The notes: generated by a model from the letters alone, not told the origin. 27,486 nt of DNA from Clostridiaceae bacterium UBA4839 (GCA_002400085.1 DHEX01000049.1:1-27486); one strand, 5' to 3'. Positions 1 to 7,930 are shown, numbered from the stretch's first letter. Made by a program: numbers and translations.

Positions 1-191
1 CTTTAGGCTCGTGGTAGTTCACTGTGTTAACCATTTTTTATTTATTATAGTGTTTACTTATTTGAAAATATTTAACATTTATCTATATTATAATATGGGA
101 TAAAGTATATTACAATTTTTAATCTGCCAGGTGTGATAATAATGATAGGTATGTTAATTGAAGCAGGAATATCAGAAAACTTGGAGATATA

Positions 192-220
192 TTGACACAA
201 ATCTATTGTTATGGCATGAT
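192..220 (+). promoter_or_regulatory. Candidate sigma-A promoter for the DUF1847 gene
   Basis: A consensus -35 box TTGACA (192-197) is followed after 17 bases by CATGAT (215-220), which matches the -10 consensus at 4 of 6 positions. Transcription would begin near 227 and give a leader of about 130 bases. In the rest of 1-300 I see only AT-rich DNA with no convincing gene. Confidence 0.45.
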
Positions 221-300
221 GATTGTTGTTATTAGCAATTCACATTCTTCTTATTTTATGAACTATCAACATGTTGTACATAAAAAATAACATAAAAAGG

Positions 301-349
301 AAAGAGGTGAATTTTAGTGAGAGCCTTATATATTGCATTCTCTCACTAA
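301..349 (+). promoter_or_regulatory. Leader hairpin and 10-codon leader ORF before DUF1847 gene
   Basis: A good SD (AAAGAGGTGA, 301-310) lies 7 bases before a GTG at 317. That GTG opens a 10-codon frame ending at TAA 347-349. The same DNA forms a perfect 8-bp inverted repeat, AGTGAGAG (316-323) with CTCTCACT (340-347) and a 16-base loop. The downstream ATG at 359 is in the same frame and has no strong SD of its own. Either the short peptide is translated and couples initiation to 359, or the hairpin folds away and brings the SD closer, leaving about 17 unpaired bases between SD and ATG. Sequence facts are certain; function is inferred. Confidence 0.45.
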
Positions 350-358
350 AGATAAAAT

Positions 359-991
359 ATGTATACATGTGCATCATGCAAAATACACGGATGTAAAACA
401 GGAGATTTTTCAAATGTACCTAAAAATTGCCCATGCCTTGAAAAGGATAATGTGGAAAAAATAAAAAAATATTATGCGGAAGAAGAAAATAAAAAAATTG
501 CATATAATGCAGCTTTGGTTGAAGCAGAAGGATATTGCAAAAAAACAAGAGTAGAAGAAACCATGGATTTTGCTAAAAAATGTGGGTATAAAAAAATAGG
601 ATTAGCTTTCTGTATTGGATTAAGTAAGGAAGCAGAAATATTTCAAAGAATTTTAATAGCTAATGGATTTGAAGTTAATTCAATTATATGTAAAAATGGA
701 AGCGTTCCTAAAGAATTTATGGGTATAAAGGAAGATGAAAAGGTTAGACCTTGTACATATGAACCTATGTGCAATCCAATTGGACAGGCAGAGTTTTTAA
801 ATAAAAGCAATACAGATTTAAACATTTTATTAGGACTTTGTGTTGGACATGATACTTTATTTATTAAACATTCCAATGCGCCAATTACAGTTTTAGGGGT
901 AAAAGACAGAGTTCTTGCTCATAATCCAATTGCAGCCCTTTATATGGCTGATGGGTATTATAAGAATAGGATGTTCCCAGAAGGAAAATAA
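359..991 (+). CDS. DUF1847 family metal-binding protein
   Basis: A 210-aa soluble protein matching the DUF1847 (COG4887) uncharacterised metal-binding family, recognised from the N-terminal cysteine cluster (C4, C7, C12, then an NCPC motif near residue 24) and the overall length. The cysteines suggest a zinc or iron-sulfur site near the N-terminus. The middle has an alpha/beta pattern, and further cysteines occur in the motifs FCIGL, CTYEPMCNP and GLCVGHD. No signal peptide or membrane segment is visible. The ATG at 359 is chosen because the cysteine-rich start is the normal family N-terminus and in-frame stops lie just upstream. It lacks a clear SD, as described for the leader. The biochemical role of the family is not known to me. 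It appears monocistronic, ending before a hairpin at 1022-1054. Confidence 0.85.
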   Translation: MYTCASCKIHGCKTGDFSNVPKNCPCLEKDNVEKIKKYYAEEENKKIAYNAALVEAEGYCKKTRVEETMDFAKKCGYKKIGLAFCIGLSKEAEIFQRILIANGFEVNSIICKNGSVPKEFMGIKEDEKVRPCTYEPMCNPIGQAEFLNKSNTDLNILLGLCVGHDTLFIKHSNAPITVLGVKDRVLAHNPIAALYMADGYYKNRMFPEGK

Positions 992-1021
992 ATAGAAAGA
1001 TAAATTTTAAAATGTATTTTT

Positions 1022-1064
1022 AGGCTGCTGGCATATGTATTTTGTCAGCAGCCTGTTAATTCTT
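1022..1064 (+). terminator. Probable terminator after DUF1847 gene
   Basis: The perfect 9-bp stem AGGCTGCTG (1022-1030) / CAGCAGCCT (1046-1054) is followed by a weak T-rich stretch (GTTAATTCTTT). The other strand has no T tract after the stem, so it most likely serves the plus-strand gene. Confidence 0.6.
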
Positions 1065-1144
1065 TAAAAATCAATAACTTTGAAAATCAATCAGAATCAG
1101 AAACATTAGGGATTGAGCTAATTAATAAGCTGATTAGATTAATT

Positions 1145-2221
1145 TTATTTTTTAGATAGTTCTTTAAATAGATTTAAAAGTTCAGGATAAAATTCATCAA
1201 AGGTTTTGTATTTATCACGGTTGCTTTCATATTCTTTTAGTTTATTATATAAGGGTTCAATGTATATAAATTTACTTTCATAATATTTCATATACTCTTT
1301 TACCTTATCTTCGCCAATTGAAGAGGCTAATATTCTATATGATACAGCACTTGAAATATGCTCATTAACACAACATTCCCAGGTTGGATAAGCCATTCTT
1401 GTCATGTCTTCTTTAATTGGTTCAAAAAGAATTTTATACTCATTTACCTTATCTATATATTTTTCAGTAAGAGGATTTACATATGAATGTCCAAATTCAT
1501 GAAGCAGCATAATTGAACAATCTTCGGGGGTGTATGGAATACCCATAAAATCATAAACATCGTAGCGACTATTTTCAGCAGGTACTCGGACCCCAAATCC
1601 TGCATTTGCAAGAGGCAAAATCACTACATTAAAGCTGTTTTGGCTATATCCATAATAATCTACAAGTTGTTTGATATCATTATATTTATCAATTTGTTTC
1701 TGCACATCTGAAACTAAATATTTATAATAAGAAGTTTTATTTTTATAAAATTCGTCAAAATTTGATTCGATTCTGAAATCTTTTAGTAAGCTTAAAAAAT
1801 TTTCAAGCCCATTTATTCCTCCAGAGCGTTTTAAAACTTCATCGGTAATATGTACGTCCTTTTTTAGATTTAAATTTTCATCAACAAAAATCATAGATTC
1901 AGGTGGTATATGATAACTATAACCCAAAGAATACATTTCTTTATACGTTTTAATTACTTCATGATTTTTATATTTGGAAAACCACTTATCAATATCATCA
2001 TCATAGGTATGACCTTTTAAAATAACTTCATCCCCTGCAAGGTATTGCACTATCTGAAGCAATTCCATTTTTGGATCAATGCTTATATTATATAATTTTG
2101 ATTCAATACTTATAGGTTTTGCAGTAAACTTATTTGACACGTTATTAGCAGCAGTTTTACATCCTGAGAAAAGTGATAGAATCATAATTACTAATGTAAT
2201 TAAGGAAATATGTTTTTTCAT
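1145..2221 (-). CDS. DUF4932-like lipoprotein with HEFGH metalloprotease motif
   Basis: A 358-aa exported lipoprotein. Residues 1-20 form a lipoprotein signal peptide with lipobox LFSGC and lipidated Cys21. H241-E-F-G-H245 is the HExxH zinc motif. Downstream, a WECCVNEHISSA segment offers a candidate third ligand (Glu) as in gluzincins. The layout, with the HEFGHSYVNP motif, resembles DUF4932, a family I know only as uncharacterised. A surface-anchored zinc peptidase is plausible, but the substrate is unknown. The start is supported by an SD reading AAGGGGGG on the minus strand 7-8 bases before ATG 2221. The gene is transcribed opposite to all its neighbours and has no strong terminator of its own in 1060-1144. 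About 280 bases of spacer (2222-2505) separate it from the next gene. Confidence 0.8.
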   Translation of the reverse strand: MKKHISLITLVIMILSLFSGCKTAANNVSNKFTAKPISIESKLYNISIDPKMELLQIVQYLAGDEVILKGHTYDDDIDKWFSKYKNHEVIKTYKEMYSLGYSYHIPPESMIFVDENLNLKKDVHITDEVLKRSGGINGLENFLSLLKDFRIESNFDEFYKNKTSYYKYLVSDVQKQIDKYNDIKQLVDYYGYSQNSFNVVILPLANAGFGVRVPAENSRYDVYDFMGIPYTPEDCSIMLLHEFGHSYVNPLTEKYIDKVNEYKILFEPIKEDMTRMAYPTWECCVNEHISSAVSYRILASSIGEDKVKEYMKYYESKFIYIEPLYNKLKEYESNRDKYKTFDEFYPELLNLFKELSKK

Positions 2222-2436
2222 TAGAACTTTCCCCCCTTTTAAACTAATAAATCTAATATCTATAGTACCTCAAATTGTAATTATATTCAATTAATGGTAC
2301 TTATGGGCTTACTTAAAGTATGAGGTGATAAATATTATTTCGATTAAGACAATATAATTTTGGGCAGCCCATCAGATACTGCATATATTGAAATATACCG
2401 TATAAATAACTATAATTAAGTAAATTGCTTGATAAG

Positions 2437-2473
2437 TGTGATAATTAACTTGCCACGTGCCTGGCACTTGGCA
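2437..2473 (+). repeat. Palindrome copy 1, beside a possible extended -10
   Basis: The arms TGCCACGTGC (2451-2460) and GCACTTGGCA (2464-2473) pair with one mismatch around CTG. A second, perfect copy lies at 3294-3318, so the two flank the isomerase-like gene. Just upstream, TGTGATAAT (2437-2445) could be an extended -10, which would put the palindrome over the transcription start. Whether it is an operator or a dispersed repeat cannot be decided here. The rest of 2222-2505 shows nothing else I can support. Confidence 0.5.
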
Positions 2474-2505
2474 TATGGCTGTTAGTTATAAGGAGGTAAA
2501 AAGTT

Positions 2506-3285
2506 GTGAGAGTAGGTATATCAACAGCGTGCTTTTATCCTTATGTGAATACAGAAGATACGATAAAAATCATAAAAAGACTTGGATTTAATATATGTGA
2601 AGTTTTTCTTGAAGCAGACTGTGAAGTTAAAGAAAGCTTTATTAAGGATTTAAAAGATAGAGCTGATTATGAGGGAATAAGAATATATTCTGTTCATGCC
2701 TTTAATGGTGTGTTTGAGCCATTTCTTTTTGATAGATATGAAAGAAGAAGAAAGGAAATGGTAGAAAAGTTTGAAAGAATTTGCAGGGCAGGAAGTATGT
2801 TAGGCTGTGAATGTTATGTATTTCATGGATTAAGAAAAAATACAAATCAAATTGGAATAAAGGATATTGCAAAGGGAATGGATAGCTTGGTTAGGATTTC
2901 TGATAGTTATGGAATAAAACTTGCTTGGGAAAATGTATCTTGGTGTATGACTTCAAGCCCAGAGTTTATTCGGGACGTTAATGAGCTTATGAATGAAAAA
3001 ATTTATTTTAATCTTGATATAAAACAAGCTGTAAGAAGCGGGGAAGACCCTGTTAAATTTCTTGATGTGTATAAGGATAGAATTATAAATGTTCATATAA
3101 ATGATTCAGATCCGTTGAATTCATGTTTACTTCCTGGTAAGGGCTGCATGGATTTAAAGGATATTGTGGAAAGGGTTTCAAAAATTAATGAGGAGATTCC
3201 CTATATAATTGAGGTATACAGAGAAAACTTTGATGGGGATGAGGATATAATTACTGCAAGAAAATATCTTGAAAATATCAAGTAA
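2506..3285 (+). CDS. Sugar phosphate isomerase/epimerase family protein (TIM barrel)
   Basis: A 259-aa protein of the xylose-isomerase-like TIM barrel / AP endonuclease 2 superfamily. The regular beta-strand ends carry the expected metal ligands: E142 (LAWENVS), D171 (FNLDIKQ), H197 (NVHINDSD) and E236 (YIIEVYRE). Intact metal ligands argue for an active enzyme, such as a sugar or inositol isomerase/epimerase. An endonuclease IV role is less likely because length and motifs fit the isomerase branch better. Translation starts at GTG 2506 behind the strong SD AAGGAGGT. No sugar kinase or transporter is adjacent, so the substrate cannot be inferred from context. The gene is flanked by palindromes and ends at a strong terminator, so it is probably a single-gene transcript. 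Confidence 0.8.
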   Translation: MRVGISTACFYPYVNTEDTIKIIKRLGFNICEVFLEADCEVKESFIKDLKDRADYEGIRIYSVHAFNGVFEPFLFDRYERRRKEMVEKFERICRAGSMLGCECYVFHGLRKNTNQIGIKDIAKGMDSLVRISDSYGIKLAWENVSWCMTSSPEFIRDVNELMNEKIYFNLDIKQAVRSGEDPVKFLDVYKDRIINVHINDSDPLNSCLLPGKGCMDLKDIVERVSKINEEIPYIIEVYRENFDGDEDIITARKYLENIK

Positions 3286-3293
3286 GATACAAT

Positions 3294-3318
3294 TTGCCAC
3301 GTGCTTGGCACGTGGCAA
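3294..3318 (+). repeat. Palindrome copy 2, perfect
   Basis: TTGCCACGTGC (3294-3304) and GCACGTGGCAA (3308-3318) form a perfect 11-bp inverted repeat around TTG, only 9 bases past the isomerase stop. It is nearly identical to the palindrome at 2450-2473 and is separate from the terminator that follows. Confidence 0.75.
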
Positions 3319-3323
3319 AAAAG

Positions 3324-3360
3324 CAACTGCTTTAAATCATTATAAAGCAGTTGTTTTTTT
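3324..3360 (+). terminator. Rho-independent terminator of isomerase-like gene
   Basis: The perfect 11-bp stem CAACTGCTTTA (3324-3334) / TAAAGCAGTTG (3343-3353) is followed immediately by seven T residues. Confidence 0.9.
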
Positions 3361-3445
3361 TATGATTAATTAATAAATATCTAAATAATCTCAGCAAATA
3401 ATAACAATTCTAATTGATAAAAATAAACAATTTACAATGGATATC

Positions 3446-3461
3446 ATTATCAATTGATAAT
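3446..3461. promoter_or_regulatory. Perfect AT-rich dyad, Fur-box-like
   Basis: ATTATCAATTGATAAT is a perfect 16-bp palindrome inside a longer ATC/GAT-rich stretch (about 3440-3466). It is built from the ATTATC and GATAAT hexamers typical of Fur-family sites, though their order and spacing differ from the classical 19-bp box. It lies about 22 bases upstream of the -35 of the proposed ATPase promoter. Control by a metal-responsive Fur-family regulator is inferred. Confidence 0.4.
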
Positions 3462-3482
3462 AAATATTATATATAAAAGCGT

Positions 3483-3510
3483 TTGTACATCTATACTTAT
3501 TGCATATAAT
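3483..3510 (+). promoter_or_regulatory. Candidate promoter of P-type ATPase gene
   Basis: TTGTAC (3483-3488), a 16-base spacer, and a perfect TATAAT (3505-3510). The leader to the ATG at 3626 would be about 110 bases of AT-rich sequence with no obvious fold. Confidence 0.45.
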
Positions 3511-3625
3511 GTGAAATATAATAATATCAAATGAGAACAAAGATAGAAATATTACATATAATATTTTAAAGAGATTAATTATATAAAAATTAGTTTTAAT
3601 TTATTTATATTAGTGGGGCGATAAT

Positions 3626-6157
3626 ATGCAAAATTTAGAATTCCAAGGTTTAACCAGCGAAAAAGTAAAAAAATCGAGGGAAAAGTATGGACTAAATGAA
3701 TTTGTTAAAAAGGAGAAGCCCAACCCTTTTAAAAAATTTATAGGGGTTTTTAAAGAACCTATGTTTTTACTTCTTATTGGTACTTCATTGATTTATTTTT
3801 TGCTTAAAGAACCGGAAGAAGCAGCAATTATGCTTATTTTTGTTGCTTTTGTAGCTACTATAACATTTATACAGGAATGGAGAACTGAAAAAACTATTGA
3901 TGCATTAAAGGAATTAACTTCACCACAAGTTACTGTTTTACGTAATGGGAAAAAAGAAGTAATTAAAAGTGAGGAGCTTGTACCTGGGGATATAGTGTTC
4001 CTGGCAGAGGGTGAGAGAATTCCAGCTGATTGTGAAGTGCTGCATGCATCAAATTTTTCTGTAGATGAATCTGTATTAACTGGGGAGTCAGAACCAGTTT
4101 TTAAAGTTCCTATTGAGGATATGGTTAAAGATTTAAATGATAGTAAAAGCAAAGATTACTGGAGAAAAGATATAATTTATGCGGGGACACTTTCAATTTT
4201 TGGAAAATGTGTAGGGAGGGTAAAAACTACGGGGTTTAATACAGAGTATGGGAAGATAAGTAAAGCAATAAGTGAGGTTAAGGAAGAGTTGACCCCGCTG
4301 CAGAAAAAAACCCATTCCTTAGTAAAAAATTTAGCTTTTGCAGGTGCTTTTTTATGCTTGTTAGTTATAATTTTATCTTATTTATATAACCATAATTTAA
4401 TTCAAAGTATTCTTTCAGGAATAACTCTTGCAATGGCTATAATTCCAGAGGAGTTTCCAGTAGTTCTTACAGTATTTTTATCATTAGGCGCTTTTAGGCT
4501 TGCTAAGAAAAACACGCTGGTGCGTAAAATTTCTGCAGTTGAAACATTAGGTTCTGCCACAATATTAGCTGTAGATAAGACAGGTACAATTACTAAAAAT
4601 ATAATGGAAGTTAAAAATGTATTTTTAAATAATAAGATAATAGATATAAATAAATTTAATGATAGTAATTTTAGCAGATTAATGATTATGTCCTGTGAAA
4701 GGGACCCCTATGACCCAATGGAAAAGGCTATTATAAACAGTTCAAAAAATCATGCCGGCAGTTTGGAGGAAATATACAATATTGAAATAGCAAAAAAAAT
4801 TCCATTTGATTCAAAAACGAAGAGGATGGCAAATATTTATAAAATGAACGGTAAATATTATGCAGCATTTAAAGGTTCACCAGGAACAATTTTACCTTTA
4901 TGCAGGCTAGACGATAAAGAGGAAAAGGCAGTATTAAAAGCAATAGATGAAATGGCTTTAAAAGGTCTTAGAGTTCTTGCATTTGCAGATTTAGAAACAG
5001 ATTTTTTAAAGGTGGAGCTTGAAGAATATAGTTTAAATTTTAAAGGCTTAGTTGGTCTTCAAGATCCTCCAAAAGAGGGAGTTAAAGAAGCCATAGGCTT
5101 ATGCAAAAGTGCTGGAATAAGGGTTGTTATGATAACTGGAGATTACAGCAAAACTGCTGTTGCTATAGGAAATGAAATTGGATTAAAGTTTAAAAATTGT
5201 GCAGTTACAGGTGAAGAAATTGATAATATGACTGATGAGGAGCTTTGTGAAGCAGTCAGACATTGTGATATTTTTTCTCGTGTAATACCCGAACACAAAA
5301 TGAGAATAGTTAAGGCTCTTAAGAGAAATGGAGAAATTGTTGCTATGACAGGTGATGGTGTTAATGATGCACCAGCTCTTAAAAGTGCAGATATTGGTAT
5401 CGCTATGGGGAAAAGAGGAACAGAAGTTGCTAAAGAAGCTGCTCATATGATATTAATGGATGATAATTTCACTACTATTGTAAATTCAGTTAAAGATGGC
5501 AGAAGAATATATGATAATATTAGAAAAGCTATGGTTTATATAATGGTAATTCATATCCCTATAGTTGCATTGGCTTTATTTTCACCTATATTTAATTTGC
5601 CGCAAATTTTGCTTCCAGTTCACATTGTATTACTTGAATTAATTATCGATCCAACTTGTTCTATTATCTTTGAAGGCGAAGAAGCAGAACCATATATAAT
5701 GGAACAGCCCCCAAGATCACCTAATGAGCCAATACTTACTAAAAATCTTACAACTAAAGTTATTTTACAAGGACTGTGTATGTTTGCTGCAACATTTTTC
5801 CCATTCCATTATATGGTAGATAGTGGAGCCTATATAGACACTGCAAGAAGTTTTTCCTTAGTTATTTTAATAGTTTCAAATGTAACATTAGTTTTAGTTA
5901 ACAGGTCAAATACTCAATATCTTTATCATATTTTTGAAGAAGCGAAAAATACAGCAAGGCTTCTTATAAATAGCATTGCTTTAGCAATGGTCTTAGCAAT
6001 AGTTTATATACCTTTCCTTCAGCCAGTTTTTAGAACAAAGCCTTTAAGCGGAAATATGCTTTTAACTGCATTTATAATAGGATTTGTATCAACTGGCTGG
6101 TGGGAATTGATTAAACTTTTGAATAAAAAAACTAATGAGATAGTGAGGCAAAATTAA
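3626..6157 (+). CDS. P-type cation-transporting ATPase (P2-like)
   Basis: An 843-aa membrane pump using ATP to move a cation. Visible motifs in order: N-terminal cation-ATPase domain; first membrane pair near residues 40-95; actuator-loop TGES at 152-155; M4 ion-site motif IPEEFP at about 273-278; phosphorylation motif DKTGT beginning at D317, followed by IT where LT is usual; nucleotide-binding KGSPG; TGDGVND at 575-581; then about six C-terminal membrane segments from residue 640. All catalytic elements are intact. The PEEFP motif replaces the PEGLP of typical Ca2+ pumps, so ion specificity (Ca2+, Mn2+, Mg2+ or other) cannot be assigned. There is no heavy-metal CxxC N-terminal domain. The SD is modest (GTGGGG). 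It is probably monocistronic, preceded by a Fur-like dyad. Confidence 0.9.
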   Translation: MQNLEFQGLTSEKVKKSREKYGLNEFVKKEKPNPFKKFIGVFKEPMFLLLIGTSLIYFLLKEPEEAAIMLIFVAFVATITFIQEWRTEKTIDALKELTSPQVTVLRNGKKEVIKSEELVPGDIVFLAEGERIPADCEVLHASNFSVDESVLTGESEPVFKVPIEDMVKDLNDSKSKDYWRKDIIYAGTLSIFGKCVGRVKTTGFNTEYGKISKAISEVKEELTPLQKKTHSLVKNLAFAGAFLCLLVIILSYLYNHNLIQSILSGITLAMAIIPEEFPVVLTVFLSLGAFRLAKKNTLVRKISAVETLGSATILAVDKTGTITKNIMEVKNVFLNNKIIDINKFNDSNFSRLMIMSCERDPYDPMEKAIINSSKNHAGSLEEIYNIEIAKKIPFDSKTKRMANIYKMNGKYYAAFKGSPGTILPLCRLDDKEEKAVLKAIDEMALKGLRVLAFADLETDFLKVELEEYSLNFKGLVGLQDPPKEGVKEAIGLCKSAGIRVVMITGDYSKTAVAIGNEIGLKFKNCAVTGEEIDNMTDEELCEAVRHCDIFSRVIPEHKMRIVKALKRNGEIVAMTGDGVNDAPALKSADIGIAMGKRGTEVAKEAAHMILMDDNFTTIVNSVKDGRRIYDNIRKAMVYIMVIHIPIVALALFSPIFNLPQILLPVHIVLLELIIDPTCSIIFEGEEAEPYIMEQPPRSPNEPILTKNLTTKVILQGLCMFAATFFPFHYMVDSGAYIDTARSFSLVILIVSNVTLVLVNRSNTQYLYHIFEEAKNTARLLINSIALAMVLAIVYIPFLQPVFRTKPLSGNMLLTAFIIGFVSTGWWELIKLLNKKTNEIVRQN

Positions 6158-6232
6158 ATATAACTATTTATAATATTAATGGCGAACAATAAAATAGCTA
6201 CCTTTTTTATTTAAAAATAAGTTCATTGGAGC

Positions 6233-6318
6233 AAAATGCCAGGTAAGCCAAGTGATTTTGTTAAACTGAATTATTCTTTGCTCGGGCAAAGGTCATACAC
6301 TAGCTTCTCTGGCATTTT
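6233..6318 (+). repeat. Composite repeat copy A, first part: long-range hairpin
   Basis: AAAATGCCAG (6233-6242) and CTGGCATTTT (6309-6318) are perfect 10-base complements 66 bases apart. They enclose a smaller hairpin, CTTTGC TCGG GCAAAG (6276-6291). The left arm with the following GTAAGC resembles the openings of the repeats at 12216 and 19737. This occupies much of the 404-base spacer before the HD-GYP gene. It could also act as a 3' structure for the ATPase transcript, but no T tract follows. Confidence 0.55.
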
Positions 6319-6397
6319 AACTGTTATACTTTATATAACTATTCCGATAAAATATATAGACTAGCTATTCTAAAAAATCCAATCCTTTAAAACATTG

Positions 6398-6457
6398 TAA
6401 GGCATTCAGAATTGCCTTATAAGCAAACTCCACCTGAGTTTAAGAATCATTTGATGT
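6398..6457 (+). repeat. Composite repeat copy A, second part: hairpin plus 37-nt module
   Basis: The hairpin TAAGGCA (6398-6404) / TGCCTTA (6413-6419) runs directly into a 37-base module (6421-6457) that matches 23553-23589 at 34 of 37 positions. The end of this module (TAAGAATC, then a TTxATGT-like tail) also occurs at 12260-12276. Confidence 0.7.
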
Positions 6458-6561
6458 AATAAGGGTTTAAAATATGTTTAAAAATGGGGGGGATAAAGTA
6501 CAACTACTGCATGAATTATCAGAAAAGTACAAAATATGTTTTATTGAAAGGATTAAATAAA

Positions 6562-7590
6562 ATGAAAAAGGTAAAAGTTAATGTTGCTGATTGCAATGAA
6601 GGACAAATGCTTGCAAGTGACATATTTGATGAAACTGGAAGGCTTATAGTTGTAAAAAATACAGCTATAAATGATTACATAAAGAATAGGCTTTTAGAAA
6701 TGGGGATAAAATCAATATATGTATTTTACAACACAGGGAACCATTCAAATCCAGTAGAGTTTAAAGAAAGCTATGAGGATGATGTAAATTTAGTTAAAGA
6801 AATAATAAATGAATTGTCATCAGGAAAAGGATTAAACTATGAAAATGTGAAGCTTTTATCAGATAATATCTATGAAAGCGTAAAAACTAATTATGAAATT
6901 ATTGACTGTTTAAACGAAGTTAAGAGGGTTGATGAATATACCTATTATCACAGTTTAAATGTGTCACTTTATTCAATGCTTATTGGAAGATGGCTTGAAC
7001 TTTCTGAAGAATCAATAAAGGATTTGATACAGGCGGGCATTCTTCATGATGTTGGGAAATGCAGAATTTCAAAAGAAATTTTGAATAAAAAAGATGCTTT
7101 ACTGCCTGATGAGTTTGAAAAAATAAAAATGCACCCTGTCTATGGCTATGTTATGGCTAAAACTATTCCAAACCTCAATGATGATATACCTCAGGCAATA
7201 CTTACACATCATGAAAGAGAAGATGGCTCAGGTTATCCCTTTGGTTTAAAAGGGGACGAGTTAAATTTATATTCAAAAATAATAGCTATATCTGATGTAT
7301 ATGATGCTCTTACTTCAGAGAGGGCCTATAAAAGCAGGCAAACTCCATTTGATTCATTGAGAACTATTCAAAATATTGGATATGGGTATTTTGATACAAA
7401 AATCTTAATGACATTTTTAAGCAACATATCCAGTTATTATATTGGATCAAAAGTGCTTATGAACACAGGAGATAGCGGCTATGTTGCTTATGTAGATCCA
7501 TTAAGGGTATATTACCCTATAGTTTGCATTAAATCAGATTATTATGATTTATCTAAGGAAAAAAGTTTAAAAATAGATAGGATGCTTTAA
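6562..7590 (+). CDS. HD-GYP domain c-di-GMP phosphodiesterase
   Basis: A cytosolic signalling enzyme expected to hydrolyse cyclic di-GMP. With the ATG at 6562 the protein is 342 aa. An upstream ATG at 6484 would add 26 residues but has no SD, whereas 6562 has AAAGGA 9 bases upstream and the N-terminal MKKVKVNVADC fits the family. Residues 1-60 form the small N-terminal domain common in clostridial HD-GYP proteins (LASDIFDETGRLIVVKNTAI). The HD domain holds H162-D163 (LHDVGK), then HHEREDGSGYP with a complete GYP motif, SDVYDALTSERAY and a C-terminal tail. All metal-binding and GYP residues look intact, so catalytic activity is likely. No receiver or membrane sensor domain is attached, so the input signal is unclear. 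No diguanylate cyclase is in the window. Confidence 0.9.
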   Translation: MKKVKVNVADCNEGQMLASDIFDETGRLIVVKNTAINDYIKNRLLEMGIKSIYVFYNTGNHSNPVEFKESYEDDVNLVKEIINELSSGKGLNYENVKLLSDNIYESVKTNYEIIDCLNEVKRVDEYTYYHSLNVSLYSMLIGRWLELSEESIKDLIQAGILHDVGKCRISKEILNKKDALLPDEFEKIKMHPVYGYVMAKTIPNLNDDIPQAILTHHEREDGSGYPFGLKGDELNLYSKIIAISDVYDALTSERAYKSRQTPFDSLRTIQNIGYGYFDTKILMTFLSNISSYYIGSKVLMNTGDSGYVAYVDPLRVYYPIVCIKSDYYDLSKEKSLKIDRML

Positions 7591-7622
7591 TAAATGAAGT
7601 AGTTGAATAAAATAAGAAACTG

Positions 7623-7660
7623 CTGAATATATGCTATTAAAAAGGTTAACATATATTCAG
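7623..7660 (+). promoter_or_regulatory. 11-bp hairpin abutting the SD of the 47-aa gene
   Basis: CTGAATATATG (7623-7633) and CATATATTCAG (7650-7660) are perfect complements with a 16-base loop. The last two bases of the right arm are the first bases of the SD AGGAGGTG (7659-7666). The stem may limit ribosome access or end the upstream message. No T tract follows, so a terminator is unlikely. Confidence 0.5.
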
Positions 7661-7672
7661 GAGGTGTACTGA

Positions 7673-7816
7673 TTGCAGGAGAAAAAAAGGAAAAAAGATA
7701 AGAAAAGCTTCAAATTGAAAAGTATAGATAGAGCTTCCCATGAAGAGGATGATGATGATTTTTTTCTTGGAAACCAAGTGATTACAAATTATTATTATAA
7801 ATTAAGAAAAGGTTAA
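7673..7816 (+). CDS. 47-aa charged protein of unknown function
   Basis: A short gene starting at TTG 7673, 8 bases after a perfect SD (AGGAGGTG), and ending at TAA 7814-7816. The predicted product has a strongly basic first third (about 10 Lys/Arg in the first 16 residues), an acidic centre (HEEDDDD) and a C-terminal part with three consecutive tyrosines followed by a basic tail. There is no membrane segment and no cysteine. I do not recognise a family. The evidence for translation is the SD and spacing only. It sits in a 474-base gap between the HD-GYP gene and the DUF1659 cassette and is followed by its own terminator-like hairpin at 7931. Confidence 0.55.
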   Translation: MQEKKRKKDKKSFKLKSIDRASHEEDDDDFFLGNQVITNYYYKLRKG

Positions 7817-7930
7817 GAAGTTTTATTTTAATCCAATCTCTTATTTGCAAATTAAATTATAAGGTTTAAAAAATGCATAAATATAAAATTAGTATATGAA
7901 AGGCTCGTCTTATGATGACTGAACCATGAT

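Noticed and set aside
1..33. Possible minus-strand gene start (ATG at 33) running off the left edge
   Set aside because: Only 11 codons are visible, there is no SD upstream, and the residues do not suggest a family.
3793..4152. Minus-strand open frame of 119 codons inside the P-type ATPase gene
   Set aside because: Antisense shadow; the plus-strand protein has all P-type ATPase motifs.
6233..6318. Terminator for the P-type ATPase gene
   Set aside because: The arms are 66 bases apart and no T tract follows in a useful position, so it is better described as part of the repeat family.
6484..6561. Upstream ATG start for the HD-GYP gene
   Set aside because: No SD precedes it, and the extra 26 residues do not look like the family; 6562 has a suitable SD.
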